This document shows, piece after piece, positions 1-6,378 of a stretch of DNA of 7,545 nt. The notes beneath the pieces were generated by a model. That model did no database searches. It saw only the letters and a program-made list of their open reading frames with translations, and had not been told where the DNA came from. A program made the position numbers and the translations under genes. Position 1 is the first letter of the stretch, and the number at the start of each line of letters is the position of its first letter. The DNA lies in the NCBI GenBank assembly GCA_030837935.1, contig JAUQXU010000218.1, positions 1 through 7,545 on the forward strand, read 5' to 3'. The stretch is from Candidatus Brocadia sp. (lineage in GTDB: Bacteria > Planctomycetota > Brocadiia > Brocadiales > Brocadiaceae).

Positions 1-341
1 AGTGTATTGATTGCGGGAAATGTACAAAGGCATGCGCTATGCACATCCTTGTAGAGAAGAAGAAACACGTCCTGACCCATGAATGTGTGGCTTGCTACGA
101 CTGCGTCAATGCCTGTCCGGTGAACGGTTCACTGGATATGAAACTGGTTGGGGATCGTAAGAAGATCCATTACGGTCTTTATGCCATTATGCTCGTCGGC
201 TTGTATGTTGCCATAACGAACACGGCCCGTGCCACTGGTCACTGGTACACGAAGATATCAGATGCTGAATATATCTTAAGAATATCGGAACTCAACCAGC
301 CCAAATACCTTCATAAGGCAGGCCAGTTTGAGATGGAATAA
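1..341 (+). CDS. 4Fe-4S ferredoxin-type membrane protein, C-terminal fragment (5' end outside window)
   Basis: The reading frame is open from the left edge (first full codon at base 3) to a TAA at 339-341, giving 112 residues. It begins inside a bacterial-type 2x[4Fe-4S] ferredoxin domain. The first cluster motif CxxCxxCxxxC is at fragment residues 1-11 and ends CA rather than the usual CP. The second, CVACYDCVNACP, is at residues 28-39. One hydrophobic stretch (about residues 56-73, HYGLYAIMLVGLYVAI) follows and could be a membrane helix, then a polar tail ending GQFEME. A ferredoxin pair next to a membrane segment is typical of NapH/NosR/YccM-like polyferredoxins, which pass electrons across or along the cytoplasmic membrane. 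That family assignment is inference, since the N-terminal helices are missing. The internal ATG at 39 lies inside the first cluster and is not the real start. No Rho-independent terminator is visible after the stop. Confidence 0.85.
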   Translation, partial: CIDCGKCTKACAMHILVEKKKHVLTHECVACYDCVNACPVNGSLDMKLVGDRKKIHYGLYAIMLVGLYVAITNTARATGHWYTKISDAEYILRISELNQPKYLHKAGQFEME

Positions 342-479
342 GAAGTAATAAAAAGACATGTGGTGCGCAGTGCATCGTGGAGTAAACGTCGCATGAGTCT
401 TTCTTTCCAATATTGTCTGCGAGATTTTTAAGAGAGAGGGTTCTTTTATGCAGGCGTGGTCTTTACCATTGTACTTTTC

Positions 480-529
480 GGGGTAAGGGGGAGCGCAGCC
501 TTTTGAAAGGGGAGAAGAGTTCTTACCCC
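480..529. other. Imperfect stem-loop in the convergent spacer 342-614
   Basis: GGGGTAAG (480-487) is matched by CTTACCCC (522-529), and two further G:U pairs are possible on the + strand. A small inner inverted repeat CCTTT/AAAGG (499-510) lies in the loop. No T-run follows on either strand, so it is not a standard intrinsic terminator. It could still mark the transcript ends of the converging ferredoxin and peptidase genes. I see nothing else in 342-614. Confidence 0.3.
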
Positions 530-614
530 TACCTCAATAAAATGCACAGATATTTTTCAGGGTTAAGAATCCTACCATTTCTTCCTATAGAAAGACTTCA
601 TAATATGGGTTTAT

Positions 615-1418
615 TTAAAACTGTTTATAGTATTTCAGCGCTTCAGGAAGTTCATTGCGAATATCTTGAATTCTTTTTTCAGGCGCTGGATGAGTAGATA
701 AGAATGCAGGCGGCCTTTCTTCTCCCAGGTTACTCATTCTTTGCCAGAATGGGATGGCAGTTCGAGGGTCGTAATCAGCCCTTGCCATAAGAATAAGACC
801 AATATGGTCGGCTTCCGATTCGTGACTACGGCTATACGGCAAAAGAACACCTATATTTGCACCCGCCCCGTATGCCTGCATTAATAATTCCCTGGTTAGC
901 CCTGGTTGACTGCTGAGTGCCGTAGATAAGGTGGTCGCACCTATTTGTGCGATGAGAAGCTGACTCATTCTTTCGCCGCCATGATTCGCCAGCGCATGTG
1001 CAACCTCATGTCCCAGCACAACGGCAAGGCCATCTTCATCTTGTGTAACGGGAAGTATTCCGGTATATACAGCAATTTTTCCTCCCGGCATGCAGAATGC
1101 GTTTATGGTTTTATCGTCTTCGATGAGATTAAATTCCCAATGATAGGTTTGTAGTTCCTTTTCCATCCCATTTTCGCGCATAAACTGTTCGGCTGATGCT
1201 GCTATCTTCTTTCCTACATCAACAACCATCTGCTTTTTTTGTGCATCCTGGGAAATCTTTGATTCTGATAGCAACTGATGATAGCTTTCGATACTTGAAG
1301 AAACAAGTTGATTCTGCGGTATGAAAGAAAGTTGCTTTCTTCCCGTTATTGGCACTGTCGAGCAACCGATGAAAAGTATTGCTATAAGAAATAATGCCGA
1401 AAATTTAGATTTGAACAT
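615..1418 (-). CDS. M48-family zinc metallopeptidase, lipoprotein (LoiP/YcaL/BepA-like)
   Basis: 267 residues, encoding a secreted zinc endopeptidase of the envelope. The N-terminus has a lipoprotein signal: two Lys, a hydrophobic core (residues 7-17) and the lipobox FIGC with Cys19. Position +2 is Ser, which in enteric bacteria would favour outer-membrane sorting. The catalytic domain shows NAFCMPGGKI (106-115), the zinc site HEVAH (137-141, catalytic Glu138) and the downstream SHESEAD (198-204), where Glu200 is the expected third zinc ligand. STHPAPEKRI (241-250) is also typical of the family. All key residues are present and the length fits single-domain M48 lipoproteins; no TPR domain is attached. 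Known relatives degrade misassembled outer-membrane proteins. The start is well supported by a strong Shine-Dalgarno 7 bases upstream. The gene is divergent from the small ORF/asmA pair and convergent with the ferredoxin gene. Confidence 0.95.
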   Translation of the reverse strand: MFKSKFSALFLIAILFIGCSTVPITGRKQLSFIPQNQLVSSSIESYHQLLSESKISQDAQKKQMVVDVGKKIAASAEQFMRENGMEKELQTYHWEFNLIEDDKTINAFCMPGGKIAVYTGILPVTQDEDGLAVVLGHEVAHALANHGGERMSQLLIAQIGATTLSTALSSQPGLTRELLMQAYGAGANIGVLLPYSRSHESEADHIGLILMARADYDPRTAIPFWQRMSNLGEERPPAFLSTHPAPEKRIQDIRNELPEALKYYKQF

Positions 1419-1425
1419 AATAAAA

Positions 1426-1431
1426 CCTCCT
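1426..1431 (-). promoter_or_regulatory. Shine-Dalgarno of the M48 peptidase
   Basis: On the minus strand this reads AGGAGG, 7 bases before the ATG at 1418-1416. It is the strongest ribosome binding site in the window and fixes the peptidase start so that the lipobox lies at residues 16-19. Confidence 0.85.
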
Positions 1432-1479
1432 AAAAGCCTTGCAAAATAGGAAAAGAAGTACAGCTGTTACCTGTTCAAT

Positions 1480-1788
1480 TTGTTCATATATATGAATACT
1501 TCTAACTTAACTGACTATACAAAGAAATTATCAGTACAGTCAACAGTTTTGTTTAAATTCTTCTGCAATTACCATGTGCTCATAAAGAAGGGTAAATTGG
1601 TATTCACCTGCCCGCCAATGGAAAAGATACTTTTTCTAACCCAGAAACAAGCCCAGCCGGCGCTTATTAGGGCACTTCTGTTTTCCTTGATAAAATACCC
1701 GAATCCTGCTATATTATATTGGTTTGCGGGCGCCATAGGGGGAACGATATATTTAATAATCAATGTTTATAGAGGGTATAAAACATGA
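1480..1788 (+). CDS. Small hypothetical protein with one C-terminal membrane segment, overlapping asmA
   Basis: I do not recognise this protein. The frame runs from TTG at 1480 to TGA at 1786-1788 (102 residues); ATG at 1492 (residue 5) and ATG at 1618 (residue 47, giving 56 residues) are other possible starts. None has a clear Shine-Dalgarno, so the N-terminus is uncertain. The last part is the most protein-like: a basic/amphipathic stretch (about 53-72, QKQAQPALIRALLFSLIKYP) followed by a hydrophobic segment (about 76-96, ILYWFAGAIGGTIYLIINV) and a short basic tail, as in a single-pass membrane protein. The main argument that it is real is context: its stop overlaps the downstream asmA start as ATGA, the usual arrangement for translational coupling. 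It could instead be a decayed remnant of a longer gene. Confidence 0.5.
   Translation: MFIYMNTSNLTDYTKKLSVQSTVLFKFFCNYHVLIKKGKLVFTCPPMEKILFLTQKQAQPALIRALLFSLIKYPNPAILYWFAGAIGGTIYLIINVYRGYKT
1772..1776 (+). promoter_or_regulatory. Shine-Dalgarno-like site of the AsmA gene
   Basis: GAGGG lies 8 bases before the ATG at 1785-1787, inside the last codons of the small ORF. It supports this start, which places the membrane anchor at the very N-terminus of the AsmA protein. Confidence 0.6.
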
Positions 1789-4067
1789 AGAGGATCATTA
1801 TTATTGTTTTGAGTGTTGTGTTTATTTTTTTAGTAGGCGCAATAGTTTTACCCTTCGTTATTGATTTAAATAAATATAAAGGAAAAATTATTGACATCGC
1901 GAAACCACATCTCGCGAGAGATTTGGATTTTGGCAACATAGAACTCACCATATTGAAAGGATTGGGGGCAGAGATTCAGGGACTCCGTATTGCTGAGAAT
2001 CCGGAATTTGGAAAGGGAGATTTTCTGAATCTGGAACATTTGCGCATAAAAATAAAATTATTTCCTCTGTTAAAGAAACAGATTCAAGTCAAGGAATTGA
2101 TCCTGGATAAACCCGTGGTGCGACTGATAAAAAATGCAGAGGGGAAATATAATTTCGAGGATTTAACGGGTTCTCCTGCAAATGAACATGATGATACGGA
2201 CGGTACGAAGAAAAAAGATGGCGAAACTGAGAAAGGGGATGGAAAAACTGAGAAGAAAAATGGGAATGCCCTTTTTGCAGGTTTGATGGTCTCCAAATTT
2301 ACTTTGAATCAGGGCAAGATCGATTTCATCGATGAGTTTATCAGGCAGGGAACTACAGTAACGAATACCATAGATTTGTTAGATATACAATTTACCGATG
2401 TGGCATTGGACAATCCAATCCATATGCACATGGCAGCCCGTATACCGGAAGGGACGAAGCAAAATCTCACAATAAAGGGTACAATGGGCCCACTGGGTGA
2501 CGCCGTAGATATGAAACAGCTTTTTATGGATATTACACTTCGGTCAGAGAGTCTCAATCCGGACTTTATCATGGCTTTTTACCCGTCAATTAAGGAGATT
2601 TTGCCAGAGGATGTGAGCTTTTCGGGTTTATTGGGCATGGAGATGATTATGAAGGGAAATATAGCTCATCTCCAGGCACAGGGTAACATGGAGATGAAAG
2701 ACCTGGATATCCAGTATGGGGAAACATTCCACAAACCCAAACTCGTTCCTTGTCAGATTTCCATCAAGGCAAGCAAGGCCGGAGACGATATTCAGGTAGA
2801 CCCAAGTGTTATTACCATGCACAACATGTCCCTTAAAACCTCCGGGAAAATTACTGGTTTAACCAATCCAAATTTTGATCTTGCGATTGGAACCGACGAT
2901 ACATCCATGAAGGGTTGGGAATTATTAGTTCCTTCGTTAAAAGAATACGAACCTGATGGAAATTTTACTTTTCGGGGTTCTATGAAAGGGACGCTGGGAG
3001 ATCTATCTGCCAATCTCCAGTTCTCAGCCCCAAGGCTTTCAGTAAAAGTCTCTCAGGCAACAGGCAGTAGCAAAGATGTCGCGCCTTCAAAAAGTGTTTT
3101 CGAATTCATGGATATGAAAGTTCAGGCCGAGAAGAAAAATAATGACATTAAGGGCAGCGGCAATCTCGAAATTAAAAGGGGAGAGGTTATGGCCGCCGCT
3201 TTCGATAAGATGCAGGCGCAGTTCGACTACCAGAACGACGTTCTCGGCATTCACGGATTTCAGGCCCATGCCTTTCAGGGAGATATTTCCATGGAGGGCA
3301 AAGTAAAGCCCAGCAAACTTCGATGGATCATGAAGCCGGTTATTACGAATATAAATATGGCGGAAGTTGTTGATACCTTCACACAATACAAGGGTTTATT
3401 CAAAGGAATATTTTCCGGTTCTTTTACGGCAAACAGTTCAGCAGACGATACACAGAAAGGTGCTATCGATGCCACCGGATCATTCCGGCTTGATCATGGA
3501 GAAATTATGAATGTAAACCTTGTAGACACAGTAATGGAATCGCTTTTCGGTATAAAGGGGGTATCCATGTTTGCTGAAAAGGAAGGCAGCGAATTGGAAA
3601 AACAAAAGATCACGCGATTTGATTCCATGGACGGTGATTTTTCTATGACCAGAAATAAAATTAATTTAAAGAAGGTCGCCTTGCATAATATTCATACGGT
3701 CAAAATAACCGAAACTGACGCATTCATAGATGGGTTGGTTGACTGTAATGCCGATAAGCTTAATCTTAAGGGCAAGATCGTTCTTTCTCAGGAATATTCT
3801 GCGAGGTTAGCCAAAAAGACAGGACAGCTCACTGCCCTTCTTAATCCGGAAAGCCGCATGGTACTACCGATCTCGATTACGGGGAGTCTCAGCAAACCAG
3901 TGCCTGTCCTGGATATACCCTATGTAACCACTACCATGGCGAAATATTACGGCAAAAGAGAACTGGAAAAATTAGGCGATAAGATAGGACTACCCAAAAA
4001 AGGAGATAAAGATAAACAGGGAAAGGAATCGCCCATAGGCAATATCCTCAAAGACCTTATAAAATAA
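1785..4067 (+). CDS. AsmA-family envelope protein
   Basis: 760 residues. The N-terminus MKRIIIIVLSVVFIFLV... is a signal-anchor helix (about 3-27) followed directly by DLNKYKGKI, the characteristic AsmA N-terminal start. The AsmA N-terminal domain covers about 28-130 (LDFGNIELTI, LRIKIKLFPLL, VKELILDKPVVRLIKN). A charged Lys/Glu/Asp/Gly linker (about 131-162) contains two near-identical heptads. Then comes a long beta-rich region of repeating short strands, and a C-terminal AsmA_2-like part (about 560-715: TGSFRLDHGEIMNV, LKGKIVLS, LPISITGSLSKPVPVLDI). The tail is basic. Proteins of this family (AsmA, TamB, YhdP) are anchored in the inner membrane with a periplasmic body, and several act as bridge-like carriers of phospholipid between the membranes. 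The exact cargo here is unknown. It is probably co-transcribed with the preceding small ORF, with which it shares ATGA. Confidence 0.92.
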   Translation: MKRIIIIVLSVVFIFLVGAIVLPFVIDLNKYKGKIIDIAKPHLARDLDFGNIELTILKGLGAEIQGLRIAENPEFGKGDFLNLEHLRIKIKLFPLLKKQIQVKELILDKPVVRLIKNAEGKYNFEDLTGSPANEHDDTDGTKKKDGETEKGDGKTEKKNGNALFAGLMVSKFTLNQGKIDFIDEFIRQGTTVTNTIDLLDIQFTDVALDNPIHMHMAARIPEGTKQNLTIKGTMGPLGDAVDMKQLFMDITLRSESLNPDFIMAFYPSIKEILPEDVSFSGLLGMEMIMKGNIAHLQAQGNMEMKDLDIQYGETFHKPKLVPCQISIKASKAGDDIQVDPSVITMHNMSLKTSGKITGLTNPNFDLAIGTDDTSMKGWELLVPSLKEYEPDGNFTFRGSMKGTLGDLSANLQFSAPRLSVKVSQATGSSKDVAPSKSVFEFMDMKVQAEKKNNDIKGSGNLEIKRGEVMAAAFDKMQAQFDYQNDVLGIHGFQAHAFQGDISMEGKVKPSKLRWIMKPVITNINMAEVVDTFTQYKGLFKGIFSGSFTANSSADDTQKGAIDATGSFRLDHGEIMNVNLVDTVMESLFGIKGVSMFAEKEGSELEKQKITRFDSMDGDFSMTRNKINLKKVALHNIHTVKITETDAFIDGLVDCNADKLNLKGKIVLSQEYSARLAKKTGQLTALLNPESRMVLPISITGSLSKPVPVLDIPYVTTTMAKYYGKRELEKLGDKIGLPKKGDKDKQGKESPIGNILKDLIK
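2217..2258 (+). repeat. Two tandem 21-bp units coding for Lys/Glu-rich heptads in the AsmA linker
   Basis: Unit 1 (2217-2237) codes for DGETEKG and unit 2 (2238-2258) for DGKTEKK, followed by a partial third unit beginning NG. The units share most bases (GATGG..AAACTGAGAA). They lie in frame inside the charged linker at residues 145-158, so copy-number change would alter linker length without breaking the gene. Confidence 0.7.
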
Positions 4068-4091
4068 CGGAACAAGTTCGGGGGGGAGGTA

Positions 4092-4225
4092 GGCCTTTAC
4101 AGGCTGTTCGGGAATACACTTACACGACTGATACCGCACTATATGTCGATAAATTACTTCTCAATAAACAATATACAGCATACATTGGCTGGGCCAATGT
4201 CATTCTCGGATAATCTGTAAAGGCC
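4092..4225. repeat. 134-bp element with perfect 11-bp terminal inverted repeats (MITE-like or structured RNA)
   Basis: GGCCTTTACAG (4092-4102) is exactly inverted at 4215-4225 (CTGTAAAGGCC). The next 13 bases inward also pair on the + strand (GCTGTTCGGGAAT with ATTCTCGGATAAT) if G:U wobble is allowed, leaving a single C/A mismatch, so the stem could reach about 24 pairs. No ORF lies inside. The element fills most of the spacer between the convergent asmA and nhaP2 genes, the usual place for a non-autonomous mobile element or a bidirectional transcript-end structure. I see no clean target-site duplication. Confidence 0.55.
4182..4200. other. Perfect 8-bp hairpin inside the inverted-repeat element
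   Basis: ACATTGGC (4182-4189) and GCCAATGT (4193-4200) form a perfect 8-bp stem with a 3-base loop. No T-run follows on either strand, so it is not a classical terminator. It may still stop or stabilise the ends of the two converging transcripts. Confidence 0.6.
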
Positions 4226-4240
4226 AGACCCCAAGCACTG

Positions 4241-5704
4241 TTACCCTTCTTTTTTAAGACGCGCCAGAGTTTGTTGAAAAACCAAAAAATCAGCCGTATT
4301 TGCTAGTACCAGCAAAACATCACTACTTTCTATAACCATATCTCCTGATGGTATAACAAATTTACCTGCCCGACAAATAAGAATAATAAGACATTTTTCA
4401 GGAATGTCTAAATCGCCAATCCTCTTACCCACCACTTCTGAGTCAAATGGAACAATAACATCTATCATTTCGGCATCGAAAGCCGCTGTCTTTTCAAATT
4501 CAATGGGATAATTCGTTTTTATCCAGGGAACGTCCAGCTTCAACATTTTGGAAAGGATCGGAATAGACGTTCCCTGGATAAAAACTGACGCAATAACGAC
4601 AAAAAATACGATATTAAAAATAGTATCTGCCTGCGGGATGCCTGCCATAAAAGGAAATGTCGCCAGGATAATCGGAACCGATCCACGAAGACCAACCCAG
4701 GCAACCATAACTTTCTTTCGCATATTTATGTTAAACGGCAATAAACATAACAATACGCTGACAGGACGAGCAACTACCATAAGAAGAAACGCCAGAAAAA
4801 ACCCTGCCCCAATTAATGGAACAATGTGTGAAGGAAAAACAAGCAACCCCAATGTTATAAACATAACAATTTGCGCAAGCCAGGCCAGACCATCGTGAAA
4901 TCTCATGATCATCTTTTTATTTGGAAACTCTGCCTTACCCAGCATCAAACCGGCAATATATACCGCAAGGATTCCGTTACCTTTCAGAAAAACCGCAGTT
5001 ACGTACGTCAGCAGCACGAGTGAAATCATTATTACCGGATAAAGTCCTTCATATCCCAGCTTCAGACGGTTGATGAAGAATACAATAAATTTCGCCATGA
5101 GATAACCTATGAGAGCTCCCCCACTCATATCCAGCATAAATCTGGGAATCAAGTCGACAATGCCCATATTTTTCACCGTCAGGATACTGATAAATCCGGT
5201 AGTCAAAAAAATAGCCATCGGGTCATTACTGCCAGACTCAAACTCAAGCAGCGGCTTCAAAGGCTGCTTCAGGCTTATTCGTTTAGACCTTAAAACGCTG
5301 AATACAGCGGCGGCATCAGTTGAAGAAACTATGGAACCAAGCAGCATACCTTCCAAAAGAGAAAATTTTAGGATATAAACGGCAAAGAACCCTGTAAAGA
5401 TTGCTGTCATTAACACCCCTGCCGTCGAAAGGATGGCTCCCGGCAAAATAACTGATTTGGTGTCTTTCCAGTTGGTATCAAGCCCTCCGGAGAAAATAAT
5501 AAAGATGAGGGCAATAACGCCAATGGACTTGGCTAACTTCGCATCATCAAAATAAATACCACCTATTCCTTCTGAACCAGCAAGCATCCCGATTGTCAGA
5601 AACAGCAACAAGACAGGGATCCCAAACTTATCGGAAAGCTTGCTTGAAACGACGCTCACGAATATCAATACCGCAACCCATAATAAAATATTTTCAATCG
5701 GCAT
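4241..5704 (-). CDS. nhaP2: Potassium/proton antiporter, NhaP2/CvrA type, with C-terminal RCK_C/TrkA_C domain
   Basis: 487 residues; an inner-membrane antiporter of the CPA family. Relatives such as NhaP2/CvrA expel K+ (some also Na+) in exchange for H+ and help with K+ and pH homeostasis; the cation used here is inferred. About 12-13 hydrophobic helices span residues 4-395. Family motifs are present: LTIGMLAGSEGIGGI (36-50), SGGLDT (72-77), SSTDAAAVFS (127-136) with the ion-binding Asp130, ESGSNDP (156-162) with Asp161, and GLRGSVPI (338-345). A soluble domain follows (about 405-485, MIDVIVPFDSEVVGKRIGDL...), matching RCK_C/TrkA_C, which usually binds a regulatory ligand. The E. coli homologue is roughly 90 residues longer at the C-terminus; that extra domain is absent here. 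The start has a modest GAGAAG site 10 bases upstream. Expression is probably driven by the promoter at 5793-5821. Confidence 0.92.
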   Translation of the reverse strand: MPIENILLWVAVLIFVSVVSSKLSDKFGIPVLLLFLTIGMLAGSEGIGGIYFDDAKLAKSIGVIALIFIIFSGGLDTNWKDTKSVILPGAILSTAGVLMTAIFTGFFAVYILKFSLLEGMLLGSIVSSTDAAAVFSVLRSKRISLKQPLKPLLEFESGSNDPMAIFLTTGFISILTVKNMGIVDLIPRFMLDMSGGALIGYLMAKFIVFFINRLKLGYEGLYPVIMISLVLLTYVTAVFLKGNGILAVYIAGLMLGKAEFPNKKMIMRFHDGLAWLAQIVMFITLGLLVFPSHIVPLIGAGFFLAFLLMVVARPVSVLLCLLPFNINMRKKVMVAWVGLRGSVPIILATFPFMAGIPQADTIFNIVFFVVIASVFIQGTSIPILSKMLKLDVPWIKTNYPIEFEKTAAFDAEMIDVIVPFDSEVVGKRIGDLDIPEKCLIILICRAGKFVIPSGDMVIESSDVLLVLANTADFLVFQQTLARLKKEG

Positions 5705-5785
5705 ACGAAATTATCTTCTCTTTCGATTATGTTTGATGTTTAATTCTTAATTCTTTAGTAGCCAGCAGCATTTAGCTTGACAATA

Positions 5786-5801
5786 TAGTATAAATATACT
5801 A
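5786..5801. promoter_or_regulatory. Palindrome over the nhaP2 -10 region (candidate operator)
   Basis: TAGTATA (5786-5792) and TATACTA (5795-5801) form a perfect 7-bp inverted repeat with a 2-base centre. It covers the -10 box and the predicted start of the minus-strand nhaP2 promoter, where a repressor dimer would block transcription. It is AT-rich, so chance is possible, and no regulator is identified. Confidence 0.4.
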
Positions 5802-5821
5802 CCAATGGTAAAAGAGGTCAA
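5793..5821 (-). promoter_or_regulatory. sigma70-type promoter of nhaP2
   Basis: On the minus strand, TTGACC (5821-5816, 5/6 match to the -35 consensus) is separated by exactly 17 bases from TATATT (5798-5793, 5/6 match to the -10 consensus). Transcription would start near 5786, leaving a leader of about 80 bases before the nhaP2 ATG. I see no riboswitch-like fold in that leader. The -35 box overlaps the stop codon of the decayed transposase upstream. Confidence 0.65.
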
Positions 5822-6192
5822 TTTTTATATTGACAAATCTGCTTCAACTCTTTTGGTAATCTGAGAAGATGTTTGTCGCCTTTCAGTTTTTTTCGTAGTC
5901 GTTTTCTCCCCAGGCTCACCGTACTATAGTCTACCCCCCCCCCATCATTTCTCCCATCTCATTTCCGCTCAATCCACTAATCCGATACAACATGTCCGTG
6001 GCTATTTGTCTTATTATATCTCGTCCTTTTTTTATTTCATCAAAACTTTTATTCGTCTCTTTGCAAAAGGCATCAATGATTGTCTCTTTTTGCGGTGTAT
6101 TTTTTTAACCGCTGTACCGCCGGAATCTCACGTGATTTCGTTGGTAAAAAGTTGTCTCTTCCCCAGTTGATGAACGTATCACTTCCCAGTCT
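5818..6192 (-). pseudogene. Decayed C-terminal part of a REP-associated tyrosine transposase (RAYT, IS200-like)
   Basis: Three minus-strand frames together give the C-terminal region of a RAYT-type transposase. Frame A holds LGSDTFINW (about 6189-6163) and REIPAVQRLKKYT (6132-6094), then stops at 6075-6073. A +1 shift at the A5 run (6091-6087) continues as KETIIDAFCKETNKSFDEI, KKGRDIIRQIATD and LYRISGLSGNEMGEMMG, then stops at 5933-5931. A second shift at the G10 run (5943-5934) continues as VDYSTVSLGRKRLRKKL and runs to a TGA at 5820-5818. The LSGNEMGEMMG/VDYSTVS part resembles the helix-turn-helix at the end of many RAYTs. The N-terminal Y1 domain with its HUH motif and catalytic Tyr is absent; a stop at 6261-6259 closes frame A upstream. 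Assignment is from remembered family patterns; the fusion across frames makes it convincing. Confidence 0.75.
5934..5943. repeat. Homopolymer run of ten C (G10 on the coding strand of the RAYT remnant)
   Basis: Ten consecutive C occur exactly where the RAYT reading frame breaks. On the minus strand, frame B runs into TAG right after the run, while eight or eleven G would join GEMMG to VDYSTVS. Such runs slip readily in replication and transcription and are also error-prone in sequencing. Confidence 0.8.
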
Positions 6193-6285
6193 GTTTGGGC
6201 CGGCAGGACTGCCAGAGCCACTACCACTAAATGTAACAACTTTTTGATTCTTGCTGATCTAACCTGAACAAGTCGGAAGAGAAAT

Positions 6286-6308
6286 GTAGTGCGAGGCTTT
6301 AGCCTTGC
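6286..6308 (+). repeat. REP-like element: GTAG head plus imperfect hairpin
   Basis: GTAG (6286-6289) is followed after one base by GCGAGGC (6291-6297), a TTTA loop and GCCTTGC (6302-6308). The 7-bp stem has one G:U pair. A GTAG tetranucleotide 5' of an imperfect palindrome is the known signature of REP sequences mobilised by RAYT transposases. It lies about 95 bases upstream of the RAYT remnant, the usual REP position. It also lies about 70 bases past the 3' end of the cax gene, where it could limit read-through or mRNA decay. Confidence 0.55.
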
Positions 6309-6378
6309 GTTTGTTGCAGGTCTTGTATTTTGATGTTGCTTCAGTTTGTTTTACCAGCCTGTTTATTGTTGATTTGGC

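Noticed and set aside
432..503. Short hydrophobic peptide FYAGVVFTIVLFGV in the same spacer, suggesting the tail of a lost membrane protein
   Set aside because: Only 24 codons between stops, no start or binding site, and no neighbouring remnant in any frame; chance is as likely.
413..697. 94-codon + strand ORF in the ferredoxin/peptidase spacer
   Set aside because: It starts with TTG without a ribosome binding site, its end lies antisense over the well-supported M48 gene, and the translation shows no recognisable domain.
4089..4104. GTAG followed by GCCT-TTAC-AGGC, a possible second REP
   Set aside because: The stem is only 4 bp and the sequence differs from the REP at 6286-6308; it is better explained as part of the 134-bp inverted-repeat element.
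5705..5786. Possible riboswitch in the nhaP2 leader, since K+ transporters can be controlled by ydaO/kimA-type RNAs
   Set aside because: The leader is only about 80 bases and AT-rich with no convincing multi-stem fold or known motif.
6200..6224. Minus-strand GTAG (6224-6221) with a nearby CTGGCA/TGCCGG hairpin, which with the 6286 REP would make an inverted REP pair
   Set aside because: The GTAG is five bases from the stem, the hairpin sequence is unlike the 6286 copy and it lies within or next to the RAYT remnant; not enough for a REPIN call.
6121..6300. Minus-strand open frame with a signal-peptide-like stretch KLLHLVVVALAVLPAQ
   Set aside because: It lacks a good start, ends at TAA within the RAYT remnant, and overlaps the frame that carries the recognisable RAYT peptide; likely a frame shadow.
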